Positions 55,813 through 63,981 of a stretch of 64,000 bases of DNA are shown piece by piece. The stretch's first letter is position 1. The number at the start of each line of letters is the position of its first letter. The DNA lies in the NCBI RefSeq assembly GCF_001665575.1, contig NZ_LZSU01000003.1, forward strand, positions 20,041 through 84,040. The letters are read 5' to 3'. The position numbers and the translations under genes are program-made. This DNA is from Mycobacterium sp. 852013-51886_SCH5428379. Its GTDB lineage: Bacteria; Actinomycetota; Actinomycetes; Mycobacteriales; Mycobacteriaceae. The notes under the pieces were generated by a model. It had not been told where the DNA came from. It searched no databases and saw only the letters and a list, made by a program, of their open reading frames with translations.

Positions 55813-56874
55813 ATGGTCACCTACCCGGCCGCCGGGTCCCCGTCGCGCCGGGCGCTGGTGGGCGGGGTCGCACTCACCGCCGCGGTACTGCTGGTCGGAC
55901 TGACCTGGGCGAAGTGGGAGCCGTATCTGGGCAAGGCGCTCGCAGCGGCGCGCACCCACGAATGGACGGGTAAGGACATCCTCGGCGTCGGGGGCGTGAG
56001 CCCCGGTGACGCACCGAGCTGGTCCGCCGCCACCTCGTTCTTCCACACCTACGTGCTCGCCATCTGGCCCGCGCTGCTGGTGGCGTTGCTCGTCAGCGCC
56101 TGCGTGCAGGCGTTCGTGCCGCGGACCTGGCTGCCGCGCCTGCTGAATCGACGACGGTTGCTGTCCACCGCGGCGGCCGGTGGGTTGGCGAGCATGCCGA
56201 CCATGATGTGCACCTGCTGCGCCGCTCCCGTCGCGGTGACGATGCGACGCACCGGCGTCAGCCGCGCGGCCGTCGTCGCGTACTGGCTGGGCAACCCGCT
56301 GCTCAATCCCGCGGTGCTGGTGTTCCTGTTCTTCGTCGCCCCCTGGCAGTGGTCGTTCACCCGGCTGGTGGTCGGCGCGCTGGCCGTCGTCGGCGCGGCC
56401 TTCCTGGTCGGGTTGCTCACCCGGCGTCACGACGCCGCGCAGCCGCCGCCCGCGGTCACCGAGATGCTCGACAGCCGCAGCGCGCCACACCGTTTCGCGA
56501 TCGCGCTGGGCCGGATGTGTCTGGTCTTACTGCCGGAGTACCTGATCATCGTGCTGATGATCGGCGCCTGCCGCGGCTGGCTGATGCAGCTGATCCAGCC
56601 GGCGAACCACGGACTGCTGGTGGTACTCGTCGCCGCGGTCCTCGGCACCCTGCTGGTCATCCCCACCGCGGGCGAGATCCCGATCCTGCAGGGATTGGCG
56701 CTGCTCGGTCTTTCCTCCGGGGTCCTCGGTGCACTGCTCATCACCCTGCCGGCGGTGAGCTTCCCCGGTATCGCGATGGTGGTCCGGAGTCTGGGGTGGA
56801 AGTCGGTAGGCGTCACCGCCGCCACCGTGGTCGCGGCCGGGCTGGTCGGCGGGGCGATGCTTACGGTGCTGTGA
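55813..56874 (+). CDS. Permease of the ArsP/DUF318 type
   Basis: 353-aa membrane protein with about eight helices. MPTMMCTCCAAPVAV is the conserved cysteine-bearing loop of the ArsP_1/DUF318 permease family, and AYWLGNPLLNPAVLVFL and the matching second-half IPTAGEIPILQGLALLGL are its paired signature helices. Members export organoarsenicals or unknown substrates. No arsenic genes are adjacent, so the substrate is open. Confidence 0.75.
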   Translation: MVTYPAAGSPSRRALVGGVALTAAVLLVGLTWAKWEPYLGKALAAARTHEWTGKDILGVGGVSPGDAPSWSAATSFFHTYVLAIWPALLVALLVSACVQAFVPRTWLPRLLNRRRLLSTAAAGGLASMPTMMCTCCAAPVAVTMRRTGVSRAAVVAYWLGNPLLNPAVLVFLFFVAPWQWSFTRLVVGALAVVGAAFLVGLLTRRHDAAQPPPAVTEMLDSRSAPHRFAIALGRMCLVLLPEYLIIVLMIGACRGWLMQLIQPANHGLLVVLVAAVLGTLLVIPTAGEIPILQGLALLGLSSGVLGALLITLPAVSFPGIAMVVRSLGWKSVGVTAATVVAAGLVGGAMLTVL

Positions 56875-56916
56875 CGAAGCGGTTTTCGGCGTCGACGGAC
56901 TGGTAGACAGGGCGCC

Positions 56917-57576
56917 ATGACGCCGCGCCGCACCTGGTTGATCGGTTCCGCGCTCGGCGCCCTCGCGGTGTACGCGCTGATGTGGTGCGGCTTCGCCCTG
57001 CAGTGGTCGTGGTCGGCCACCCTCGACGCCGCCGCCCTGGAACCGATGTACCGGCTCGGCGCCGCGCACCCGGCATGGATCACCGCCTGGGACGTCTACT
57101 GCACGGTGTTCAACCCGGTGCTGTTCCGGTTGGCCGGCCTGGTCGTCATCGCGGTCGCGATCTTCCGGCGCCGACTGCGTCTGGCCGTGTTCGTGGCGAT
57201 CACCGTCGAATTGAGCGGCGCGCTCACCCAGGTGGCCAAGCTGATGGCCGACCGTCCGCGCCCGGCGACTGCATTCGTCGTCGCCGACTCCACGTCGTTC
57301 CCGTCCGGCCACGCCCTGGGCGTGCTGGTCTGCGTGTGGGCGTTGCTGGTGATCGTTTTGCCGCTGCTGCCCGGGACCTGGCGCGGCTGGGCGATCGCAG
57401 CCGGCGTATTCGTCGTCGTGACCGTCGGCGCCGGCCGGGTGGTGCTCAACGTCCACCACCCGTCCGACGTCATCGCGGGCTGGGCGCTGGGCTACGCCTT
57501 CTGCGTGGCGTGCTGGCTGCTGTATCCGCTCAGGGCAGCGGACGGAACACCGGCAGTGCCCGATACTGCGCGGTGA
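56917..57576 (+). CDS. PAP2-family membrane phosphatase
   Basis: 219-aa integral membrane phosphatase. The three PAP2 motifs are present: KLMADRPRP, FPSGHALG and RVVLNVHHPSDVIAG with the catalytic His residues. About five transmembrane helices are visible. Substrates in this group include polyprenyl or phosphatidyl phosphates of the cell envelope; which one is unknown. Its 3' end overlaps the convergent PAP2-diacylglycerol kinase gene by 47 bp. Confidence 0.83.
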   Translation: MTPRRTWLIGSALGALAVYALMWCGFALQWSWSATLDAAALEPMYRLGAAHPAWITAWDVYCTVFNPVLFRLAGLVVIAVAIFRRRLRLAVFVAITVELSGALTQVAKLMADRPRPATAFVVADSTSFPSGHALGVLVCVWALLVIVLPLLPGTWRGWAIAAGVFVVVTVGAGRVVLNVHHPSDVIAGWALGYAFCVACWLLYPLRAADGTPAVPDTAR

Positions 57577-59020
57577 AGGTGGCCTCGGTCACCTCGATGC
57601 CGACCTCACCGTCGCACGCCAGCACCGTGGGCCCGTCGACCGCCGTGAACCGGAACTCGGGCACCCGCATCTCGTGGTAGAGCGGGCTGCGCTCGAGCCG
57701 CCCCAGCATCAGCGCGGTCAGGATGCGGAGCCGGCTGAACCGCTTGCCGGTCTCCAGAATTCGGACGTCGAGTAGACCGTCGTCCATCTGATGGCGTTGC
57801 GACGGGGCGAACCCGGACGGGAGATAGGTCGAATTGCCGAGGAAGAACAACGACGTCTGCAGCGTCTCGTTGTCGTAGCGGATGCGCACCGGCTCGCCGC
57901 GGCGCAGCGTGTGGAACATCGCGTAGAGCCCCGCCAGCGGTTTGCCGATCTTGTGTTCGAGCTTCTCCCGGGTGACCACGAACCGTGGATAGGCGCCGAT
58001 GCTCGCGGTGTTGATCACCATGTGGTCCTCGTTGAGGCACACCAGATCGACGCAGGACACCTGGCCGCGCCGGATGGCGTCGACGGTCTTGTCCACCGAA
58101 TCGCAGCCGATGTCCTTGGCGAAGTGGTTGAAGGTGCCGCCGGGGAACACCGCGAGCGGGAGTCCGGCCGCCACCGCGATGCTCGCCGCGGTGGCCACCG
58201 TGCCGTCGCCGCCGCCGACCGCGAGCACCTCGGCCCGCCCGGCCGCATCGCGCAGCACGGTCTTCAGATCGTCGTCCTGCCCGAGTTCGACGACCTCCGC
58301 CTGCGGAAGTGCCTTTCGCACCTCGTCGATCACGTCCGCACCCGTCCCGCTGCCCGACGCCGGATTGATCACCAGCACCACACCGGCACCCTCGGGTCGC
58401 GGCGGGGTGTCCACCCGCAGCGGTTTCGCGGTCGGCAGCTTCGTGGGCGCCACCGGCGGGACCACCCGTCCGCCCAGCACGGCGATCGCCGCACCGAGGC
58501 CGAAGCCGGCGAACACGTCACCGGGGTAGTGCGCGCCGGTGGCCACTCGCGACAGCCCCACCAGACCCGCGAGCAGCGTGAGCCCGAGCCCGGCCATCGG
58601 GCTCTCCAGCCCCACGCCGACGGAGAACGCGGCCGCGCTGGCCGAGTGGCCCGAGGGCAGCGAGTTCGACGTCGGGAACCGCCGGCCCCGGCGCGCCAGC
58701 GGCACCACGATGTAGTTGGGCCGGGCGCGCTTCCAGATCCGCTTGGCGCCCTGATTGGTGACCAGGCTGGTCACCGCCAGCGTCATCACGCCGCGGACCG
58801 CGCCCCGGCGGGTGCGCGGGTTGCCGACGGCCATCAGCCCTGCGGCGATGGCGAACCACAGTTTCGAGTGGTCGGCGGCCTGCGTCAGCCGCGGCATCGT
58901 TGCGTCGAGCAGCGGACTCGGTGATTCGGCGACGGCCTCGAACACCTCGCGGTCCAGGGAGCCGAGGCCCTGGCCGATCTGGCGGAGACCCTGACCGCGG
59001 CGGCGGAGGCGTAATTCCAT
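57530..59020 (-). CDS. Fused PAP2 phosphatase / diacylglycerol (sphingosine) kinase-like protein
   Basis: 496-aa bifunctional protein. The N-terminal PAP2 half (about 1-190) has KRIWKRARPNY, NSLPSGHSAS and SRVATGAHYPGDVFAG. The C-terminal lipid-kinase half (about 215-496) has VVLVINPASGSGTG at its start, VGGGDGTVATAAS as the nucleotide-binding loop and FPGGTFNHFAKDIG. The two activities act in opposite directions on lipid phosphates, suggesting coupled turnover of a prenyl or diacylglycerol lipid. ATG 59020 is chosen; TTG 59050 is open but lies inside the ArsR operator. Confidence 0.85.
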   Translation of the reverse strand: MELRLRRRGQGLRQIGQGLGSLDREVFEAVAESPSPLLDATMPRLTQAADHSKLWFAIAAGLMAVGNPRTRRGAVRGVMTLAVTSLVTNQGAKRIWKRARPNYIVVPLARRGRRFPTSNSLPSGHSASAAAFSVGVGLESPMAGLGLTLLAGLVGLSRVATGAHYPGDVFAGFGLGAAIAVLGGRVVPPVAPTKLPTAKPLRVDTPPRPEGAGVVLVINPASGSGTGADVIDEVRKALPQAEVVELGQDDDLKTVLRDAAGRAEVLAVGGGDGTVATAASIAVAAGLPLAVFPGGTFNHFAKDIGCDSVDKTVDAIRRGQVSCVDLVCLNEDHMVINTASIGAYPRFVVTREKLEHKIGKPLAGLYAMFHTLRRGEPVRIRYDNETLQTSLFFLGNSTYLPSGFAPSQRHQMDDGLLDVRILETGKRFSRLRILTALMLGRLERSPLYHEMRVPEFRFTAVDGPTVLACDGEVGIEVTEATFTAQYRALPVFRPLP

Positions 59021-59041
59021 CCGCTCAACGTAACCACCAAC

Positions 59042-59065
59042 CCTTGACAACTAAACTTGTCAAGG
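59042..59065. promoter_or_regulatory. 24-bp palindromic operator before the ArsR-type regulator
   Basis: CCTTGACAA (59042-59050) and TTGTCAAGG (59057-59065) are perfect inverted repeats around CTAAAC. TAAACT (59052-59057), a TANNNT -10 element 22 nt before the GTG, lies inside the palindrome, so binding would block the promoter. Classic layout for autorepression by the ArsR-type protein. The site also lies 22-45 nt upstream of the divergent PAP2-kinase start. Confidence 0.7.
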
Positions 59066-59079
59066 CGCACGCTGACCGA

Positions 59080-59676
59080 GTGCTCGATGTCGAGGTGATC
59101 GCAGAGCCCGCCGCCGCGGCGGCCGCGCTCGACCCGGTTCGCAGCAGACTGCTGGCCGAACTCACCGAACCGGCCTCCGCGGCCACCCTGGCGGGACGCG
59201 TCGGGATCTCCCGGCAGAAGGTCAACTACCACCTGCGCACCCTCGAGCAGCATCAGCTCGTGGCAGCGGCCGGTGAGCGGCGCTGGGGCGGTATCACCGA
59301 ACGCCTCCTCGTCGCCACAGCGGCGTCGTACGTGGTGTCCCCCGGCGCGCTCGGCGCCGTCGGCGCCGACCCGGGCCGCAGCAGGGACCGGATGTCGGCC
59401 AGTTACCTCATCGCCGTCGCCGCACGCGCCGTGCGCGAGGTCGGCGAGTTGTGGCGGACGGCGCGCGACGCCGACAAGCGGTTGGCCACGCTGACGATCG
59501 ACACCGAGATCCGGTTCCGCAGCGCGGCCGACCGGAGCGCCTTCACGCGCGAACTGTCCGACGCCGTCGCCACCCTGGTCGAGCGCTACCACGACGTGAG
59601 CGACCCCGCCGGCCGCGCCCACCGGGTGGTGGTCGCGTCCTATCCCACCCCCCGCCCCGAGAACGGAGAGACGTGA
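59080..59676 (+). CDS. ArsR-type winged-helix transcriptional regulator
   Basis: 198-aa regulator. The winged helix (about 15-85) includes ALDPVRSRLLAELTEPASAA and the recognition helix GISRQKVNYHLRTLEQHQLV, typical of ArsR proteins. No CxC metal site is present, so it is a non-metal type. A C-terminal helical part of about 110 residues follows. A perfect palindrome overlaps its promoter. Its stop overlaps the SRPBCC gene start (TGATG), so the pair forms one operon, an arrangement common for ArsR plus Aha1/SRPBCC proteins. Confidence 0.82.
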   Translation: MLDVEVIAEPAAAAAALDPVRSRLLAELTEPASAATLAGRVGISRQKVNYHLRTLEQHQLVAAAGERRWGGITERLLVATAASYVVSPGALGAVGADPGRSRDRMSASYLIAVAARAVREVGELWRTARDADKRLATLTIDTEIRFRSAADRSAFTRELSDAVATLVERYHDVSDPAGRAHRVVVASYPTPRPENGET

Positions 59677-60494
59677 TGCCGATACGCAGAGACGACGGAC
59701 GTCGCTGGGTCGAGGTCGAGTACCTGGTTCCCGGAACCCCCGAACAGGTGTGGGACGCGATCGCCACCGGAGCCGGTATGAGCGCCTGGTTCGCACCCAC
59801 CACCGTCGACGAACGCGAGGGCGGCGCACTCGAATTCGACTTCGGCGATGGTCGCACGCAGCGTGGGGTGATCACCGGCTGGGATCCGCCGAACCGGTTG
59901 ACCTACGAAGAACAGAACTGGAGCGACAACGGCTCGCCGGGTCCGCTGGCGACCGAGGTCACCGTCACCGGCCGCAGCGGGCACCGCTGCGTCGTCCGGA
60001 TGGTGCACAGCCTGTTCACCGACGTTGACGACTGGGACGACGAGATCGAGGGCTTCGAGAGCGGATGGCCGGGCGCCTTCGAGGTGCTGAGGGTGTACCT
60101 GCGCGACTTCGCCGGACAACCGGCGGCCCCGGTCCGCCTCATGGCCGAATGCCCAGACACTCCCGCGGCCGGGTGGTCCCAGCTCGCGCGGGGGCTGGGC
60201 CTGGCCGGTGTCGACGCCGGCGAACGTGTCGAATCGCCCCACGGCGCACCGGATTTCGCCGGTGTGGTGGAACGGGTGTATCAGCGGTTGACGACGCGCG
60301 AGGTGATGGTGCGGCTCGACCGGCCCGCCACGGGCGTCGCCGCCGTGGGGATCTTCACGATCGGCGACCGTACCCACGTCATGGTCAGCATGTTCCTCTA
60401 CGGACCGGATGCCGATAACGCCGCCGAGGGGCAGAGGGACGTGTGGGAGAGGTGGCTGCGGGGAGTCTTCGCCGTCGGATCGGTCGCGACCTGA
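59676..60494 (+). CDS. SRPBCC/AHSA1-domain protein
   Basis: 272-aa protein with a START/SRPBCC ligand-binding fold. It contains YLVPGTPEQVWDAIATGAG, SAWFAPTTV and ITGWDPPNRLTYEEQNW, the Aha1-homology pattern seen in polyketide cyclase-like and stress-related proteins. A second, diverged half (about 145-272) may repeat the fold. ATG lies in the ArsR stop codon. It likely binds a hydrophobic ligand related to the signal of the ArsR regulator, which is an inference from operon structure. Confidence 0.8.
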   Translation: MPIRRDDGRRWVEVEYLVPGTPEQVWDAIATGAGMSAWFAPTTVDEREGGALEFDFGDGRTQRGVITGWDPPNRLTYEEQNWSDNGSPGPLATEVTVTGRSGHRCVVRMVHSLFTDVDDWDDEIEGFESGWPGAFEVLRVYLRDFAGQPAAPVRLMAECPDTPAAGWSQLARGLGLAGVDAGERVESPHGAPDFAGVVERVYQRLTTREVMVRLDRPATGVAAVGIFTIGDRTHVMVSMFLYGPDADNAAEGQRDVWERWLRGVFAVGSVAT

Positions 60495-60545
60495 TCGTGT
60501 CCCGTCCTTGACGGATCCGTGAGCCGCGGCGTCGAGGATGGGCGG

Positions 60546-61199
60546 ATGCGCCGACTGCTGATCTCGTGGTGTGCGGCGGCAGTGGTTCTGGTGTCCGCGG
60601 CGTCCCCGGCGCAGGCCGCCGCCCCGTGGTTCGCCCGCAGCGTCGGGGCGGCCACCCAGGTGATCTCCGTGGTCGGCGTCGGCGGATCCAAGGCCAAGAT
60701 GGACGTCTGGCAGCGCACGGCGGCCGGCTGGCAACCGGTGGCCGCCGGCATCCCGGCGTTCGTCGGCGCCAACGGGATGACGCCGCAGAGCCACGACGGC
60801 GAGATGAAGACACCGATGGGCGTGTTCACGCTGGACTTCGCGTTCGGCACCGAACCCAACCCCGGCGGCGGGCTGCCGTATGTCCAGGTCACCCGCGACC
60901 ACTGGTGGGACGGCGACATGAGCAGTCCGACCTACAACACGATGCAGGTCTGCAAGAAGGACGCCTGCCCGTTCAACACGTCACTGAGTTCGGGCACCGA
61001 GAACCTGCACATCCCGCAGTACCGCCACGCGGTGGTCATGGGCGTCAACAAGGCGCGGGTGCCCGGCAACGGCGGCGCGTTCTTCCTGCACTCGACCGAC
61101 GGCGGGCCGACCGCCGGCTGCGTGGCGATCGACGATGCGAAGCTGGTCGAGATCATGCGCTGGCTGCGGCCGGGTGCGCTGATCGCGGTCGCGCAGTGA
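60546..61199 (+). CDS. Exported L,D-transpeptidase-like (YkuD) protein
   Basis: 217-aa protein with a signal peptide (about 1-24, LLISWCAAAVVLVSAASPAQ, cleavage after AQA). The C-terminal catalytic motif HSTDGGPTAGCVAIDD has His182 and Cys192, matching HxxxxxxxxGC of YkuD-domain enzymes. It lacks the large N-terminal Ig-like domains of mycobacterial LdtA-type enzymes, so it may be a compact variant related to ErfK/YbiS or a peptidoglycan-modifying amidase-like form. GAGGA lies 7 nt before ATG 60546. Confidence 0.78.
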   Translation: MRRLLISWCAAAVVLVSAASPAQAAAPWFARSVGAATQVISVVGVGGSKAKMDVWQRTAAGWQPVAAGIPAFVGANGMTPQSHDGEMKTPMGVFTLDFAFGTEPNPGGGLPYVQVTRDHWWDGDMSSPTYNTMQVCKKDACPFNTSLSSGTENLHIPQYRHAVVMGVNKARVPGNGGAFFLHSTDGGPTAGCVAIDDAKLVEIMRWLRPGALIAVAQ

Positions 61200-61203
61200 C
61201 CGC

Positions 61204-61671
61204 TCAGAGGTTCAGCGCCCGGCCGGCTTTCACCTTGAAGTCCAACGCCTTCAACGACATCGACGCGTCATAGGTGCGGTCGTAGCCGGTCTCGCTGATC
61301 TTCCAGCCGTCGGGCGTGCGGCGGTACCGGTCGTGATAGAAACCCGCGCCGATGAGCATGAAGTCGAAGGCGGGCGCGATGACCCGGTCCTGCAGATACC
61401 AGGTCGCGGTCGCCTCGTCCCCGTCGACGGTGATCTCGGGGTGGTTGACGCGGTGCTCGGTGAGTACCTCCGGCCCCAGCGACGTGCGCATGAAGTTCAC
61501 CAGCGACTCGCGGTCGGTGAATTCGTGGGTGTCACCCAGCGATTCGCCGTACTTGCCCACGACGTCCTCGGTGAGGGTGTCGGCGAAGTCGTCCCAGTGC
61601 TTCGTGTCCAGCGCCCGCAGGTATCGGTATTTGACCTGTTTGATGTCGTCGATGTCACCCATGGTCGTCAT
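61204..61671 (-). CDS. NTF2/SnoaL-like protein
   Basis: 155-aa protein of the nuclear transport factor 2-like fold. It begins with IDDIKQVKYRYLRALDTKHW and the conserved FADTLTEDVV strand, then VNHPEITVDGDEATATWYLQD and RRTPDGWKISETGYDRTY. This family comprises small-ligand enzymes and binding proteins, including steroid isomerase-like ones. ATG 61671 is chosen; ATG 61662 is nearly as good and neither has a clear ribosome site. It ends 4 bp from the convergent L,D-transpeptidase-like gene. Confidence 0.78.
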   Translation of the reverse strand: MTTMGDIDDIKQVKYRYLRALDTKHWDDFADTLTEDVVGKYGESLGDTHEFTDRESLVNFMRTSLGPEVLTEHRVNHPEITVDGDEATATWYLQDRVIAPAFDFMLIGAGFYHDRYRRTPDGWKISETGYDRTYDASMSLKALDFKVKAGRALNL

Positions 61672-61696
61672 TGCAGCACAGGGTGGGCCCAACGCA

Positions 61697-61702
61697 TAGA
61701 GT
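61697..61702 (+). promoter_or_regulatory. -10 element (TAGAGT) for a probable leaderless membrane protein mRNA
   Basis: TAGAGT fits TANNNT and ends 7 nt before ATG 61710, with no ribosome site between. A leaderless transcript for the membrane protein gene is likely. Confidence 0.38.
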
Positions 61703-61709
61703 CCGGGCC

Positions 61710-62486
61710 ATGAAGCTGATCGACGGATACGTCAGATCTCCGTTGGCGGGGCTGGCACCGTGGATTCTGATGGCGGTGCTCAACGGAACCGGCAAATTCG
61801 AGGAGGCGGCGTCGGCGGCGCTGGGCCTGTCCCTGCTGACCCTGTGGGTGGGCAAGCGCCGGGGTGCGGCGGTCCATCTACTCGAAGCGTTCACCGTCGC
61901 CTACTTCGGACTATTGGCGATCCTGGGGTTGGTCGCCTCCGACGGCGCCATCGAGTGGCTGCAGATGTGGGCCGGCGAGGTCAGCAACATCGCACTCGCC
62001 GTGTTCGCGATCGTCACCCTGGCCTTCCGCCGGCCGTTCACGCTGGCGTACGCGAAAGATGCCACACCGCAGGAGCTTTGGGACAACCCCGTCTTCCTGA
62101 GGATCAACTACGTGCTGTCGGCGGTCTGGGCGGGCGCGTTCGTGTTCTCCGCCCTCGTCGGCGCCTACGGCGATGCGGTGCTGCGCGACAACGACAACTT
62201 CTGGACGGGGTGGATCCTGCAGATCGGCGCGATGATCTTCGCGGTGTCGTTCACCGAGTTCTATCCCGACTACGCGACCGGTGAGACCTCCTCGGTGTTG
62301 CGGGCGTTCGACTGGTTGCCGCCGTTCGTCGTGGTGACCGGCATCGTCGGTTGGGTCACCGACGCTCTGTCCGATGCGGTCGGCATCGCCCTGATCGCCG
62401 TCGGCGTGGTGGCATCCGCGGTATTGCGGCGATTGATCCCCGATGACGCCGTGTCGGGTGAGCTGACCTCGGCCGGGGGCGACTAG
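61710..62486 (+). CDS. Six-helix membrane protein of unknown function
   Basis: 258-aa protein with about six to seven hydrophobic helices. It contains LAPWILMAVLNGTGKFEEAA, an LWVGKRRGA loop, DGAIEWLQMWAGEVSNIALAV, and ELWDNPVFLRINYVLSAVW followed by FTEFYPDYATGE. I recognise it only as a conserved mycobacterial/actinobacterial membrane protein; no named family. The in-frame ATG at 61671 would add 13 residues, but ATG 61710 is preferred because of the leaderless promoter. Confidence 0.7.
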   Translation: MKLIDGYVRSPLAGLAPWILMAVLNGTGKFEEAASAALGLSLLTLWVGKRRGAAVHLLEAFTVAYFGLLAILGLVASDGAIEWLQMWAGEVSNIALAVFAIVTLAFRRPFTLAYAKDATPQELWDNPVFLRINYVLSAVWAGAFVFSALVGAYGDAVLRDNDNFWTGWILQIGAMIFAVSFTEFYPDYATGETSSVLRAFDWLPPFVVVTGIVGWVTDALSDAVGIALIAVGVVASAVLRRLIPDDAVSGELTSAGGD

Positions 62487-62499
62487 GGTTCACGGTCAT

Positions 62500-63981
62500 A
62501 TGAGCGACCCGTTGGGGTTGTCGATCGGGACCACCAACCTGGTAGCGGCGCGCGTCGGCAATCCGCCCGTGATCCGGCGTTCGACGCTGAGCCTGTTCAG
62601 CGACCGCACGCCGCAGGTCGGCCTGCCGCCGAGTGACGACACCGCCGGAGCCGGCGGCACCGTGCTGACCGGCTTTGTCGAGCGGGTCGGGGACCCGGTG
62701 CCGCTCGTCGCCCCGGACGGATCCTCCTATCACGCCGAGGCGCTGCTGACCGAGGCGCTCGACGCCCTGGTCGAACTGACGGGTGGCCCGCCGCTGGGAG
62801 ACTTGGCGATCGCGGTGCCCGCGCACTGGGGCACGTCGACCCAGTTCGCGCTGCGCAAGGCGCTGCGCACCAATCCGGTGCTGGCGCCCGCGCGCCTGGT
62901 GCCCGACGCGGTGGCATCGCTGACGGCGCTGCACGCCAACCCAGGTCTGCCGTCGTCCGGCGTCGTCGCGCTCGTCGACCTCGGGGGGAGCGGGACCAGC
63001 ATCACGGTGGCCGACGCGTCGGCGGCGTTCGAGGCGATCGACGCGACGACGCGGCTGACCGAGTTCTCCGGCGACCAGATCGACCAGGCGCTGCTCGGCC
63101 ACGTGCTCCACGGCATCACCCAGTCCGGCGGGGTGGACCCGGCGAGCACCACAGCGGTGGGTTCGCTGACCGCACTGCGCGACCAGTGCCGAATGGCCAA
63201 GGAACGGCTGTCGGCGCAGACCGCCGCCGACGTCGCCGTCGACCTGCCCGGCCATTCGTCGCAGGTGCGGGTCACCCGGGCCGAACTCGAGGATCTGCTG
63301 CGGACTCCGCTGGCCGCCGTGCTGTCCGCGCTCGACGATGTGTTGCAGCGCAACAGGATCGCATGGGCGAACGTGTCGGCCGTGGTGACCATCGGTGGGG
63401 GAGCGAGCATCCCGCTGGTGACCCAGCAGCTGTCCGCCCATACGCGGGTCCCGGTGGTGACCACGCCGCAGCCTGCACTGGACGCCGCGGTCGGAGCGGC
63501 GCTGTTCGCCGCATACGGCGCAACCGCCGAAGCGCCGACCGGGCTCGCCCCGGCGGTGCCCGTGACCGAGATGTCCACCGACGCACCCGGATCGGCGACC
63601 TTCCGCGCGCTGGCCTGGTCGCAGGACGAGGGCGCCGGTGCGGAACCGGTGCCCTACACCGACGACGCCGGCTATCCGGACCCCTATCAGGATCCCTACG
63701 ACGCGTACGCGACGGAGGTCGCGGGTCCGCGCCCAGAGGTGCTCTACGAACCGCACGACCCGCCCGCGGACCGGCCGAGCGTATGGCAGCGGCTCCCGCA
63801 ACTGGCCGTCGCCGCCGCGGCCGTGGTGGCGATCGTCGCGCTCGGTGGCGTCGCCTATGCGCTCACCGGGACGACGACCGACAGCACCCCCGCCACCCAG
63901 ATCGAGACCACCCGCGTGCCGGCGAGCGCCCCGCTGCCGCCGCCGACGGAACCGCCCCCGCCTCCGGTCCTCACGGTGACC
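62500..63981 (+). CDS. Hsp70-family protein with C-terminal membrane anchor, truncated at the contig end
   Basis: Partial gene: 494 codons of genuine sequence, then adapter. ATPase-type fold: GLSIGTTNLVAARVG is phosphate loop 1, VVALVDLGGSGTSITVAD loop 2, and VTIGGGASIPLVTQQL the adenosine motif. The substrate-binding domain of DnaK is absent. Instead an acidic Tyr/Pro-rich linker (DDAGYPDPYQDPYDAYA) leads to one transmembrane helix (about residues 434-455, LAVAAAAVVAIVALGGVAYA) and a Pro/Thr-rich external start. This matches the mycobacterial Hsp70-like membrane family. The 3' end is missing, and any residues LSLIHI at the end come from the adapter. Confidence 0.8.
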
